Both the position numbers and the translations under genes were made by a program. A stretch of DNA of 25,180 nucleotides from SAR202 cluster bacterium (GTDB lineage: Bacteria > Chloroflexota > Dehalococcoidia > Lucifugimonadales > UBA3495). The stretch is taken from NCBI GenBank assembly GCA_009392095.1, contig VFHF01000143.1:1-25180 (forward strand). The letters are read 5' to 3'. Positions 15,300 through 23,054 of this stretch are shown here, piece after piece. The first letter of the stretch is position 1; the number at the start of each line of letters is the position of its first letter. The notes below the pieces were generated by a model. The model saw only the letters and a list, made by a program, of their open reading frames with translations. It did not search any database and was not told where the DNA came from.

Positions 15300-16163
15300 A
15301 TGCCTAGCGTTAGAGACATACGGCGGCGAATACGGAGCGTGGACAACACGGCCAAGGTGACCAACGCCATGTCACTGATAGCCGCTTCCAAAATGCGGCG
15401 CGCTCAGAACTCCGTGCTTGAGGGCCGGCCTTATTCGGTCAAGATTCAAGAGGTCATCGCGCACCTGGCCGCCCAGCCCATGGACGACGAATCCAGCGCC
15501 CAGCCGCTACTGGCCGTCCGCCCGGTGGAAAAAACCACCGTGTTGATGATCAGTCCCGACCGGGGTCTCTGCGGCGGCCTCCACGCCAATCTCAACCGAC
15601 GCGTAGGCCAGTTCATCTTGAACCAGGAAGTCCCGATTCAGGCCATCGCCGTGGGCCGGAAGGGCCGCGATTTCATGGCCCGCACCAATCAAGACTTGAA
15701 AGCAACCTTCACCGACCTGGGTGAGACACCTTTGTTGGTCGACACCCACGCCATCTCTCACATGGTCATCGACTCATATTGCGATGGCGAGGCCGATGAA
15801 GTCTACCTAGCCTACACACAGTATGTTTCGACTATGGTCCAAGAGCCGGTTATTGAAAAATTGTTACCCATCACCCCGGCGGAATTAACGGCCTCCGAGA
15901 GCGTGGGCTACATCTACGAACCCGGAAACCTGGCCGTGCTCCAGAACCTGCTGCCTCGTTTCGTGGAGATGCAGATCTACCACGCGATCTTGGAAGCCAT
16001 AGCCAGCGAACAATCAGCCCGGATGGTGGCCATGCGCGCCGCCACCGATAACGCCAGCGAACTTGCCGGAGACCTTACCCTGACCATGAACAAACTCCGA
16101 CAGGAAAGCATCACCAACGAACTGCTAGATCTCATTGGCGGCCAAATAGCCTTAGAAGGTTAA
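15300..16163 (+). CDS. atpG: F0F1 ATP synthase subunit gamma
   Basis: The 287-residue rotor shaft. The N-terminal helix has MPSVRDIRRRIRSVDNTAKVT and MSLIAASKMRRAQ; the C-terminal helix has ATDNASELAGDLTLTMNKLRQ and ELLDLIGG, the two strands of the family coiled coil. The middle Rossmann-like domain contains DRGLCGGLHANL, the usual glycine-rich signature. The ribosome site is weak (GGATGATG about 9 nt upstream of the ATG), and it lies 25 nt after atpA. Confidence 0.96.
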   Translation: MPSVRDIRRRIRSVDNTAKVTNAMSLIAASKMRRAQNSVLEGRPYSVKIQEVIAHLAAQPMDDESSAQPLLAVRPVEKTTVLMISPDRGLCGGLHANLNRRVGQFILNQEVPIQAIAVGRKGRDFMARTNQDLKATFTDLGETPLLVDTHAISHMVIDSYCDGEADEVYLAYTQYVSTMVQEPVIEKLLPITPAELTASESVGYIYEPGNLAVLQNLLPRFVEMQIYHAILEAIASEQSARMVAMRAATDNASELAGDLTLTMNKLRQESITNELLDLIGGQIALEG

Positions 16164-16202
16164 TACGCCCCATAGCCAGAAACCCTTTATCAGGAGAAAC
16201 CA

Positions 16203-17600
16203 ATGGCCACCGGAAAAGTCGTCCAAGTAATCGGAACCGTGGTTGACATAGAATTCCCCGCCGACGAGCTGCCCAATCTGTTCGACGCTCTTGAGTTGGA
16301 CAATGTTGGGGAGAAATTGGTGCTGGAAGTGCAGCAGCACGTCGGCAACAACTGGGTCCGCTGCCTGGCGCTGGGCGCCACTGACGGCTTGGCCCGCGGC
16401 GTGGAAGTGACCGATACCGGCGCCAGGGTAACCGTTCCGGTGGGGCCTGAGACCTTGGGTCGGCTGTTCGACGTAACCGGGACGCCCCTTGATAACCTAG
16501 GACCGGTGGAGTCGGCCGTGCAATGGCCCATCCACCGCGACCCGCCTCCCTTCGACGACCAGAACCAAACAGTTGATATCCTGGAGACCGGGATCAAAGT
16601 CTTCGACCTGATCACCCCCTTCATGAAGGGCGGAAAGATCGGCGCGTACGGTGGGGCCGGAGTTGGCAAGACCGTCATCATTCAGGAACTGATCCGCAAC
16701 ATCGGCGCCGTCCACCAAGGGGTTTCGGTCTTCGCCGGCGTTGGCGAACGGTCACGGGAAGGCAATGACCTGTGGCATGAGATGCAGGACTCAGGTGTGT
16801 TGGCCAGCACTGTGTTGGTCTTCGGCCAGATGAATGAGTCCCCGGGCGTTCGCGCGCGCATCGGCCTCACCGGTTTGACCATGGCCGAGTACTTCCGTGA
16901 CGAGCAGAACCAAGACGTGCTCCTCTTCATAGATAATATCTACCGGTACATTCTGGCGGGCATGGAGGTTTCAGCGCTTCTGGGGCGGATGCCCTCCGCA
17001 GTGGGTTACCAACCCACCCTCAGCACTGAGATGGGCGCGCTTCAGGAGCGCATCACGTCCACCAAGTCTGGTTCTATCACTTCGTTCCAGGCTATCTATG
17101 TGCCTGCGGACGACTACACCGACCCCGGTATCGTGACCACCTTCGGCCACTTGGACGGTGTGGTGTCGTTGGAGCGAGCATTGTCCGCCCAGGGCCTGTA
17201 TCCGGCGGTGGACCCGCTTGCCTCCTACTCCAGGATTCTCGAACCGGGCATCATGGGCGAAGAACACTACAACCTAGCCCGTGGCGTTCAGCAGGTGCTG
17301 CAGCGTTACAAGGACCTGCAAGACATCATCGCCATCCTGGGCATAGAAGAACTATCGGAAGAAGACAAGCTGACGGTGTTCCGCGCCCGGAAGATCCAGC
17401 GGTTCCTGACCCAGCCCTTCTTCGTAGCCGAAACCTTCACCGGTCAACCCGGCAAATACGTACCGCTGCAAGAGACGGTGCGGGGCTTCCAGGAAATCCT
17501 GTCTGGCCAACACGACGACCTGCCCGAGCAGGCGTTCTACATGGTGGGAACCATCGACGAGGCGATTGAGAAGGCCGCCGAGATGGCAACCCAGAGGTAG
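16203..17600 (+). CDS. atpD: F0F1 ATP synthase subunit beta
   Basis: The 465-residue catalytic subunit. Walker A is GGAGVGKT at 150-157; the catalytic glutamate is E182 in GERSREGNDL; VLLFIDNIYRY is Walker B; EELSEED is the DELSEED-loop equivalent. The ATP synthase signature region reads YPAVDPLASYS, and the segment before it (DPGIVTTFGHLDGVVSLER) differs from the very conserved DPxPATTFAHLDATxVLSR of most bacteria, suggesting a divergent lineage. CAGGAGAAACC upstream provides the ribosome site. Catalytic residues are all present, so it should be active. Confidence 0.97.
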   Translation: MATGKVVQVIGTVVDIEFPADELPNLFDALELDNVGEKLVLEVQQHVGNNWVRCLALGATDGLARGVEVTDTGARVTVPVGPETLGRLFDVTGTPLDNLGPVESAVQWPIHRDPPPFDDQNQTVDILETGIKVFDLITPFMKGGKIGAYGGAGVGKTVIIQELIRNIGAVHQGVSVFAGVGERSREGNDLWHEMQDSGVLASTVLVFGQMNESPGVRARIGLTGLTMAEYFRDEQNQDVLLFIDNIYRYILAGMEVSALLGRMPSAVGYQPTLSTEMGALQERITSTKSGSITSFQAIYVPADDYTDPGIVTTFGHLDGVVSLERALSAQGLYPAVDPLASYSRILEPGIMGEEHYNLARGVQQVLQRYKDLQDIIAILGIEELSEEDKLTVFRARKIQRFLTQPFFVAETFTGQPGKYVPLQETVRGFQEILSGQHDDLPEQAFYMVGTIDEAIEKAAEMATQR

Positions 17601-17610
17601 ATAACCAACC

Positions 17611-18048
17611 ATGCCGATGCATCTAGAAATAATCACTGCCGAGCGCCAGGTCTACTCCGACGAAGTGGACATGGTGATCGCGCCCGGGTTCGACGGGCAA
17701 TTGGGTATATTGCCCATGCACGCTCCGTTGATGACGATGCTCAAGCCCGGAGAACTAACTGTCCGCAAGGACGGCGAGAACATGTACGTCGCGGTGTCCG
17801 GCGGCTTCATGGAAGTGCTGGGCAACAAGGTCAGCGTTCTGGCCGACGCCTGCGAACGGTCCGATGAGATAGACGAACAACGCGCAGAACAAGCCGTTCA
17901 GCGGGCGCAAGAACGCCTGGCCAACCGCGGTTCGGACATTGAGCTTGAACGGGCGGTGTCAGCCCTCCGCCGGGCCCAAGTGCGGGTCGATTTGGTACGC
18001 CGCCGGAGTCCACGTTCCGGCCAACAACCCCCTGGTTCCGGAGCGTAA
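17611..18048 (+). CDS. atpC: F0F1 ATP synthase subunit epsilon
   Basis: The 145-residue epsilon subunit has an N-terminal beta-sandwich (about 1-85), with GFDGQLGILPMHAPLMTML matching the family core, and a C-terminal pair of charged helices (about 88-132) that in other bacteria inhibits ATP hydrolysis. The last 15 residues form a Pro/Gly/Ser-rich tail beyond the usual end. It is the last gene of the operon, 10 nt after atpD, and is followed by the strong terminator at 18059. Confidence 0.94.
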   Translation: MPMHLEIITAERQVYSDEVDMVIAPGFDGQLGILPMHAPLMTMLKPGELTVRKDGENMYVAVSGGFMEVLGNKVSVLADACERSDEIDEQRAEQAVQRAQERLANRGSDIELERAVSALRRAQVRVDLVRRRSPRSGQQPPGSGA

Positions 18049-18058
18049 CCAATTATAA

Positions 18059-18106
18059 CGATGAAAAAGAGAGCCCCGACAAATGTCGGGGCTCTCTTTT
18101 TCATCG
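18059..18106. terminator. Perfect 22-bp-arm bidirectional terminator between atpC and rex
   Basis: Positions 18059-18080 and 18085-18106 are perfect inverted repeats with a 4-nt AAAT loop. The GC-rich core AGAGCCCCGAC/GTCGGGGCTCT is flanked by A5 and T5 runs, so it terminates the atp operon on the plus strand and rex on the minus strand. The arms also pair beyond the T-run, which makes the palindrome unusually long. Confidence 0.9.
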
Positions 18107-18164
18107 AGGCAGCAGCATCCTGAATCCCGATTTATCGAGATGACAGTGGGGCTTGCAAGACCAA

Positions 18165-18815
18165 CTAGTCTTCGTTGATGTAGTAGGTCATGGATTGGAG
18201 CGATAAGACCGGGTCGATATTGCGTATCCTGATGCCCTCTCGGACCTGAGGGGTGATGGGAGCGTAATTCAGGATGGCTTTGACACCACAAGCCACCAAT
18301 TGGTCCACCACGTTCTGGGTGAACTCCACGGGCACCGCGACGATGGCGATACTGATTTTTTCTCTTGCCACCACATAATCCAATTCGTCCATCTTCCGCA
18401 CCACCAGCCCACCGATCGTCTCGCCTACCACCGAATTATTAAGATCAAATGCGGCAACCAAGTGGAAACCGTCTGGGTTGAACCCCGGGTAACTCAAGAT
18501 TGCCCGCCCCAGCCGGCCAACACCGACCACGGCCACGTTCCAAGGTGAATTTATGCCTAGTATCTGCCGCAGGCGATCCAACAGGTCGTGTACGCTGTAG
18601 CCGCGGCCTTGTTTGCCAAAACGTCCGAAATAGCTAAGGTCTTTCCGGATCTGCGCAGGGGTGACTTGGAGTTTTTCACCCAGTTGTTGGGAACTAACTA
18701 CCTGGATGCCGTCATCCAGCAGGCGGTTCAGTATCCGCACGTACTGTGGAAGCCGGCTGATGACAACCTCTGGCACTTCCGAGCGTGTCTGGCGCGATTC
18801 GGAGTTGGGGGCCAT
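18165..18815 (-). CDS. rex: Redox-sensing transcriptional repressor Rex
   Basis: A 216-residue DNA-binding regulator that senses the NADH/NAD+ ratio and typically represses respiratory and fermentative genes. The winged-helix domain occupies about 20-80 (LPQYVRILNRLL, VTPAQIRKDLSYFGRFGKQGRGY). The Rossmann NADH-binding domain starts with NVAVVGVGRLGRAI (93-106). The domain-swapped C-terminal helix region is LNYAPITPQ...LSLQSMTYYI. The gene is convergent with the atp operon and has its own promoter about 120 nt upstream, overlapping the promoter of the divergent DUF503 gene. A weak TTGG-8 nt-CCAA palindrome (18848-18863) in its leader might be an autoregulatory site. The ATG has only a distant GAGGG ribosome site. 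Confidence 0.95.
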   Translation of the reverse strand: MAPNSESRQTRSEVPEVVISRLPQYVRILNRLLDDGIQVVSSQQLGEKLQVTPAQIRKDLSYFGRFGKQGRGYSVHDLLDRLRQILGINSPWNVAVVGVGRLGRAILSYPGFNPDGFHLVAAFDLNNSVVGETIGGLVVRKMDELDYVVAREKISIAIVAVPVEFTQNVVDQLVACGVKAILNYAPITPQVREGIRIRNIDPVLSLQSMTYYINED

Positions 18816-18935
18816 GACGTTTCAGTTCCCTCACCGATGGCTTTCTGTTGGCGAAATAACCAAATCAGACTGCCAGAGGGTGAACTCAGACTTCTATTTG
18901 GTCGATCCACAGCGGCTTTTCGTACTGCCGTTGCC

Positions 18936-18967
18936 TATAATCTATAATGCAGGCCAATGCTAGTCAA
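18936..18967. promoter_or_regulatory. Overlapping divergent promoters for rex (minus) and the DUF503 gene (plus)
   Basis: Minus strand: TTGACT (18967-18962), 17 nt, TAGATT (18944-18939), reading toward rex. Plus strand: two TATAAT hexamers at 18936-18941 and 18943-18948, reading toward the DUF503 gene, with only weak -35 boxes. The elements physically overlap, so the two promoters should compete. Confidence 0.55.
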
Positions 18968-19018
18968 GAACGCGCCCAAACCTTCAAATTACATTTCAGG
19001 AACCGCTTGGAGCGCATC

Positions 19019-19312
19019 GTGCACCTAGGTGTTTGCCGCATCATGCTCCATCTGCCTGATTCAGCCAGCCTCAAGGACAAGCGGCAGGTGTCTCGCTCGT
19101 TAACTACCCGTATCCGCAACACCTTTAACGTGGCAGTGGCTGAAGTGGAAGACCAAGAACTGTGGCAGCGGCTAACCTTGGCAATTTGCTGTGTGAGCAC
19201 CGACCCGACCCACGCCAACGAGATGGTCTCCAAGGTGGTCGCGTTCGTAGAAGAGTATAGGCGTGATCTCGAGCTGCTGGATTACGAGACTGAGATCATT
19301 TCAGGGGTTTGA
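19019..19312 (+). CDS. DUF503 / YlxP-like protein
   Basis: A small protein (97 residues from GTG 19019) matching DUF503/YlxP: HLGVCRIMLHLPDSASLKDKRQVSRSL at the N terminus, then RNTFNVAVAEVEDQELWQRLTLAICCVSTDPTHAN and a C-terminal ELLDYETEI. Members often lie near rbfA and translation genes; the precise function is not established. The frame is open back to an ATG at 18947, but two TATAAT boxes overlap that position and family members start at the GVC segment. GTG 19019 has GGAG 6 nt upstream, so it is preferred. It is convergent with the hydrolase gene ending at 19320, with only 7 nt between them and no obvious terminator. Confidence 0.82.
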   Translation: MHLGVCRIMLHLPDSASLKDKRQVSRSLTTRIRNTFNVAVAEVEDQELWQRLTLAICCVSTDPTHANEMVSKVVAFVEEYRRDLELLDYETEIISGV

Positions 19313-19319
19313 CCTCAGC

Positions 19320-20165
19320 CTACTCGCGCTCGGCAAGAAACGCTTCGATCGTCCGCCAATACTGCTCCGGCGCGACTTCAAATGTGTCGTTGTGGGCCGC
19401 ACCTTTCAACACCTGGAAACGTTTTGGTTGGTTGGCAGCCCCGTAGAGTTTGCGGCCCTGGTCGATAGGTACAGTCTCATCTTGGTCGCCGTGAAGGACC
19501 AGCACTGGGACATATAGCTGCTGGATGCGGGAAATGCTATCGTAATGGTTTCGCACCAGCCAGCCAATCGGCGGTAAGGGTAGCGTTAGATTCGCCATGT
19601 CACGCACCGAGGCGAAGGGCGAGACCAGCACCATAGCCATCGGCGGTTGGGTCAACGCCAGTTCCACTGCCACTGCTGCGCCGAGAGAATGACCAAGATA
19701 GACTATCCGACGTGGGTCCACATCTGACCGCGATGACAGGTATTCCATGACCGCACGGGAATCCAGATAGGTGCCCTTCTCCGACGGAGCGCCTTCACTC
19801 TCACCGTAACCACGGTAGTCAAAGACAAAGATGTTGGCCCCAGTCCGGTGATGGGCCAGGGCCAGTTCTCCGATTCGGTGGCCGATATTGCCACCGTTGC
19901 CGTGAAACCATAGCCAGGTGACGTTGGACGCGGTCTCAGATTTTCCAGGAATGAACCAACTTTGTAGCGCCAGGCCGTCAGAGGTTTGGACGCGGACGTC
20001 TTCATATTCCAGGTTTACGTCGTTGGGTGTGTACAGCAGTTCGCCTACCGGGAAGAAGACAAACCGTTTTTCCAACTGGGTCCAGAGCACGATGAAGGTC
20101 GCTCCATAGGCCAGCGAGGCCCCAACCGCGAGACGGCCAAGAATCCAGCGGACACATCCCATCAT
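19320..20165 (-). CDS. Membrane-anchored alpha/beta hydrolase, BEM46/serine aminopeptidase S33 type
   Basis: A 281-residue alpha/beta hydrolase with an N-terminal hydrophobic segment (about 5-28) that looks like a signal anchor, so the catalytic domain may be outside the membrane. Motifs are LWFHGNGGN (85-93), the oxyanion segment; FDYRGYGES (115-123); the nucleophile elbow GHSLGA with S160; HGDQDETVP with D229; and H258 in GAAHND. This pattern is that of the BEM46/YfhR-like family, whose substrates are mostly unknown. It is the last gene of the minus-strand group with the Fe-S oxidoreductase, 33 nt after the receiver-domain gene. Two consecutive ATG codons begin the gene. Confidence 0.85.
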   Translation of the reverse strand: MMGCVRWILGRLAVGASLAYGATFIVLWTQLEKRFVFFPVGELLYTPNDVNLEYEDVRVQTSDGLALQSWFIPGKSETASNVTWLWFHGNGGNIGHRIGELALAHHRTGANIFVFDYRGYGESEGAPSEKGTYLDSRAVMEYLSSRSDVDPRRIVYLGHSLGAAVAVELALTQPPMAMVLVSPFASVRDMANLTLPLPPIGWLVRNHYDSISRIQQLYVPVLVLHGDQDETVPIDQGRKLYGAANQPKRFQVLKGAAHNDTFEVAPEQYWRTIEAFLAERE

Positions 20166-20198
20166 AGGAAAGTTCAGGCAGTTCTAGGCAGCCTGAAG

Positions 20199-20579
20199 TC
20201 AGCTTGTCGCCGACGCGCCCCGGCTGGCCAACAGTTCGATCAGGCCCTCGGAGAAGTCACGTTTGATCAGAACGGCGTCGCTTCCCAACTCGCGTGCCTT
20301 CCGCAATGAGTCAGGTTCGCCGTGCGGGCCATAGGCAACCACTCTGGTCTCGGCTCCCTTGTGCACTTTCAGACTCTCCAGAGCTTCGGTCCAGATTGGC
20401 TCCTCCATTTCCAAATCAACCAGTACCAGGGACACGATATGGGACTCGGCGGCCTTCATAAGACCGGCAGCAGTAGATGCGCTAACGGTTTCAAGTCCAT
20501 GCGCTTCGGCGGCCGCCTCGATGCGGGGCATGAAGAATAGGTTGCTGGTCAGTACCAGTACTGTTTCCTTGTCAGCCAT
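20199..20579 (-). CDS. Degenerate receiver (CheY-like) domain protein
   Basis: A 126-residue stand-alone domain with the alternating strand/helix pattern of a response-regulator receiver: TVLVLTSN (6-13), SLVLVDLEM with D55 in the phosphoacceptor position, RVVAYGPHG (79-87) and DAVLIKRDF with K106 at the usual lysine. The acidic pair that binds Mg2+ in true receivers is replaced by TSN (11-13), so normal phosphorylation is doubtful. It has no output domain. The ATG at 20579 begins 11 nt after the zinc-ribbon gene, within the same transcript. It could be a protein-interaction module for the Fe-S oxidoreductase; that is speculation from context. Confidence 0.68.
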   Translation of the reverse strand: MADKETVLVLTSNLFFMPRIEAAAEAHGLETVSASTAAGLMKAAESHIVSLVLVDLEMEEPIWTEALESLKVHKGAETRVVAYGPHGEPDSLRKARELGSDAVLIKRDFSEGLIELLASRGASATS

Positions 20580-20590
20580 CGGCTTCGACC

Positions 20591-20839
20591 TTATCGACCG
20601 GAAGATTGGCCGGGGAACGGCTCCGCGGGCACCGCTTTGGGGTAGCTGTGTTGTTCCTGCTTGATGGATTCGAGGCGGCCGGCAACATCGCGCACCTGGG
20701 GACGGTCGGCCTGACATTTGGGACACCACGCCAGCTCACTTGTGGAAAGCATCATATTGTCCTTCTTGACCGTTACCGTTTCGATCTCGGTCCCGCATTC
20801 ACCACAACAACTGACGACGGTTACTTCATTTATCGGCAT
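20591..20839 (-). CDS. Small zinc-ribbon protein
   Basis: An 82-residue protein with a treble-clef or zinc-ribbon pattern: C12-x2-C15 (in CCGECGTE) and C39-x2-C42 (in WCPKCQ), suited to one Zn2+ or possibly an Fe-S site. The C-terminal half is polar and probably disordered. I do not recognise a named family. The ATG at 20839 lies 7 nt after the TGA of the Fe-S oxidoreductase and the gene ends 11 nt before the receiver gene, so it is clearly operonic. No strong ribosome site is seen, consistent with coupling to the upstream gene. Confidence 0.72.
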   Translation of the reverse strand: MPINEVTVVSCCGECGTEIETVTVKKDNMMLSTSELAWCPKCQADRPQVRDVAGRLESIKQEQHSYPKAVPAEPFPGQSSGR

Positions 20840-20846
20840 ACTATTT

Positions 20847-22934
20847 TCACAATTCCAAACTTTCGGCCAGAATCTCCAGCACATCCTTAGCTTTCTTCTC
20901 AGAGTCCAGTCCCTTTGCTTGAATACCTTCGGTCATCATCTGAACACAGAAGGGACATGAAACACCAACCGTGTCGGCCTCGGTTTCTAGGAACTGGTCG
21001 GTGCGGGCGTGGTTCACCCTGGTTCCCTGGCTCTCCTCGATCCACATGTGGCCACCGCCAGCACCGCAGCAGAAGCCCCGTTCCCGGCAGTGGGAGCCCA
21101 TCTCCACCAACTTCAGCCCAGGTATGGCCTTGGCCACGTCGCGCGGCTCGTCGTAGACACCATTGTGACGGCCCAAGAAACACGAATCGTGGTAGGCCAT
21201 CGTGATGTCCATCATCTTCACGGGTTTGATGTCGCCCTTTTTGATCAGTCGGTCCACAAATTGGCTGTAGTGAAGCACTTCAAAGTTGCCGCCCAACTGG
21301 GGGTATTCGTTCTTCATGGTGTTGAAGCAGTGGGGGCAGATGGTCACAACCTTCTTCACGTTGTAGCCGTTCATGGTGTCGATATTCTGTTGGGCCAGTA
21401 TCTGGAACAGGTACTCGTTGCCCATGCGGCGGGCCGGGTCTCCAGTGCAGGTCTCCTCGTCGCCCAGGATTGCAAAGTCCACTTTAGCGGCCTTCAGGAC
21501 CTTGGCCATGGAGCGGGCGATGGCCTGGCTGCGTTGTTCTAGGGCCGGAGTACAACCAACCCAAAACAGCACCTCAGCGTCTGGTTTCTCGGCCAACGTA
21601 GGCACTTCAAGCCCTTCGGCCCAGTCGGTACGAGAATAGGTGGTGCCGCGCCAGGGATGACCCCGTTGTTCCATGCTGAGCAGGGCGTTCATGGCGGTTT
21701 CGGGGGCCTTGGACTCTTCCAGAAGCAGGTAACGGCGCATGTCCATGATCGTTGGCACATGTTCGACTGTAACCGGGCATTCCTCCATGCAGGCGCCGCA
21801 GTTCAAGCAGTCCCAGATGGAGGTCTCGGAGATTACGCCATCATCTCCATTCAGTATGGGAAACGGCTCGACGTGTTCAACGCTGCGCTCGCCCTGATGC
21901 CCTATCTCAACCAAGTGGTCTTTTAGGTTCTCCACTATGTGCATCGGCGAAAGCTGCTTGCCCGTCAGGTTGGCCGGGCAAGCGTCGGTGCAGCGGCCGC
22001 AGACGGCGCAGGCATATCCGTCCAACAATTGCTTCCAGGTGAAGTCCTGCACGCGCCCTGCGCCGAATTTCTCAACGTTTTCCAGGTCCATCAGACTCAG
22101 TGCGCCTTTGGGCTCCAATGACCTGAAGAAAGCGTTCACCGGGGCGGCAAACATGTGCATATGCTTGGTGTACGGGATATAGACGGTGAAGATCAAGATG
22201 ATGGACAGGTGAGACCACCAGAAGACACCCTGCAGCGTCTTTGCCGCGCTGATGCCGATACCCAAATCGGTGAACAGTTCGCCCAATGCTTTACCGATAT
22301 ACACGTCAGCCTCGGGACCGATGCCGCCTTGGGCCACCCAGAAAGCGTGGGTCAATAGGGTCGATAGCATCAGACCACCTATCAACAAAACGATGATCAA
22401 CGCGTCGGAATGGCGAGTCAAATCATAGCTCAGCCGGTGAGGTTTCAGTACCCATCTGCGGACGAAAGCCCAGACCAGGACCACCAGCAAAACGGCAGAC
22501 AATATGTCCAAGTATCTGCTGTACACAAGGACACCGGTCTCGGTGAGCAACCATGCGGGGAAACCGCCATTCGCCGAGGCCGCGAAGATGAAGATGCCGT
22601 AGCTGAGCATGAAGGTCAGGAAGCCCCAGAAAATAGTTGCGTGGCCGATCCCGGCGTAGTCGCCGTATTTCACCCGCTGCAGGACTTTCTGTTGACCCAA
22701 CGAGATGAGCAGGGCGCCCCATATCCGTTCCATAGGATGGTCGAATCGCGAAGTCTCTTTGCCCTGGAGGACCAGACGGACAACCCGGTTGTAAAAAGTG
22801 TAATTGAAAATCGCTAGGGCCAGCCCCAACAACACAAACACGCCGACCCAAAGGGGCAGCGACCCGATATCTCCAGGAGGGACCAAACTATACACCCACT
22901 TTACCGGACGGAGGTCCGTCCAGGCAGTAATCAC
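20847..22934 (-). CDS. Membrane Fe-S oxidoreductase with two CCG domains; ETF:menaquinone oxidoreductase (EMO/DUF224) type
   Basis: A 695-residue fusion. The N-terminal third has five or six membrane helices (about 27-47, 94-118, 139-160, 176-199, 235-256) resembling nitrate reductase gamma subunits; H98, H196, H242 and H258 are candidate heme b ligands. Two 4Fe-4S motifs follow: C309-x2-C-x2-C-x3-C319 and C376-x2-C-x2-C-x3-C386. The last part is a pair of heterodisulfide-reductase-type CCG domains (C461, C496, C533/C536; C585, C616, C622/C623, C660/C663). This architecture is that of the proposed ETF:menaquinone oxidoreductases, which take beta-oxidation electrons from ETF into the quinone pool. 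No etfAB genes lie in the window, so the partner is inferred. The GTG start lacks a clear ribosome site. First gene of a four-gene unit. Confidence 0.88.
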   Translation of the reverse strand: MITAWTDLRPVKWVYSLVPPGDIGSLPLWVGVFVLLGLALAIFNYTFYNRVVRLVLQGKETSRFDHPMERIWGALLISLGQQKVLQRVKYGDYAGIGHATIFWGFLTFMLSYGIFIFAASANGGFPAWLLTETGVLVYSRYLDILSAVLLVVLVWAFVRRWVLKPHRLSYDLTRHSDALIIVLLIGGLMLSTLLTHAFWVAQGGIGPEADVYIGKALGELFTDLGIGISAAKTLQGVFWWSHLSIILIFTVYIPYTKHMHMFAAPVNAFFRSLEPKGALSLMDLENVEKFGAGRVQDFTWKQLLDGYACAVCGRCTDACPANLTGKQLSPMHIVENLKDHLVEIGHQGERSVEHVEPFPILNGDDGVISETSIWDCLNCGACMEECPVTVEHVPTIMDMRRYLLLEESKAPETAMNALLSMEQRGHPWRGTTYSRTDWAEGLEVPTLAEKPDAEVLFWVGCTPALEQRSQAIARSMAKVLKAAKVDFAILGDEETCTGDPARRMGNEYLFQILAQQNIDTMNGYNVKKVVTICPHCFNTMKNEYPQLGGNFEVLHYSQFVDRLIKKGDIKPVKMMDITMAYHDSCFLGRHNGVYDEPRDVAKAIPGLKLVEMGSHCRERGFCCGAGGGHMWIEESQGTRVNHARTDQFLETEADTVGVSCPFCVQMMTEGIQAKGLDSEKKAKDVLEILAESLEL

Positions 22935-22965
22935 TTGGCTCTATGCTTTTCGACGAGCCTCAGTT

Positions 22966-23017
22966 TAGCATGATTCAGGCGCGGCTCACCAAGATGAAAC
23001 GCGCCTGAATCATGCTA
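22966..23017. repeat. Perfect 18-bp inverted repeat with 16-nt loop
   Basis: TAGCATGATTCAGGCGCG (22966-22983) and CGCGCCTGAATCATGCTA (23000-23017) are perfect reverse complements. Neither side has a T-run, so it is not a standard intrinsic terminator. It lies in the 120-nt gap between the flavin monooxygenase stop and the Fe-S oxidoreductase start, both on the minus strand. It may be a leader hairpin, a Rho-independent barrier without U-tract, an operator or a small mobile palindrome. Confidence 0.85.
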
Positions 23018-23054
23018 TTCGTCATCGACGGAGCGATAGGAACAACCGTGTATG

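Noticed and set aside
20173..20197. TTCAGGC/GCCTGAA inverted repeat between the receiver gene and the hydrolase gene.
   Set aside because: A 7-bp stem with an 11-nt loop and no T-run in a 33-nt gap; too weak to call a terminator.
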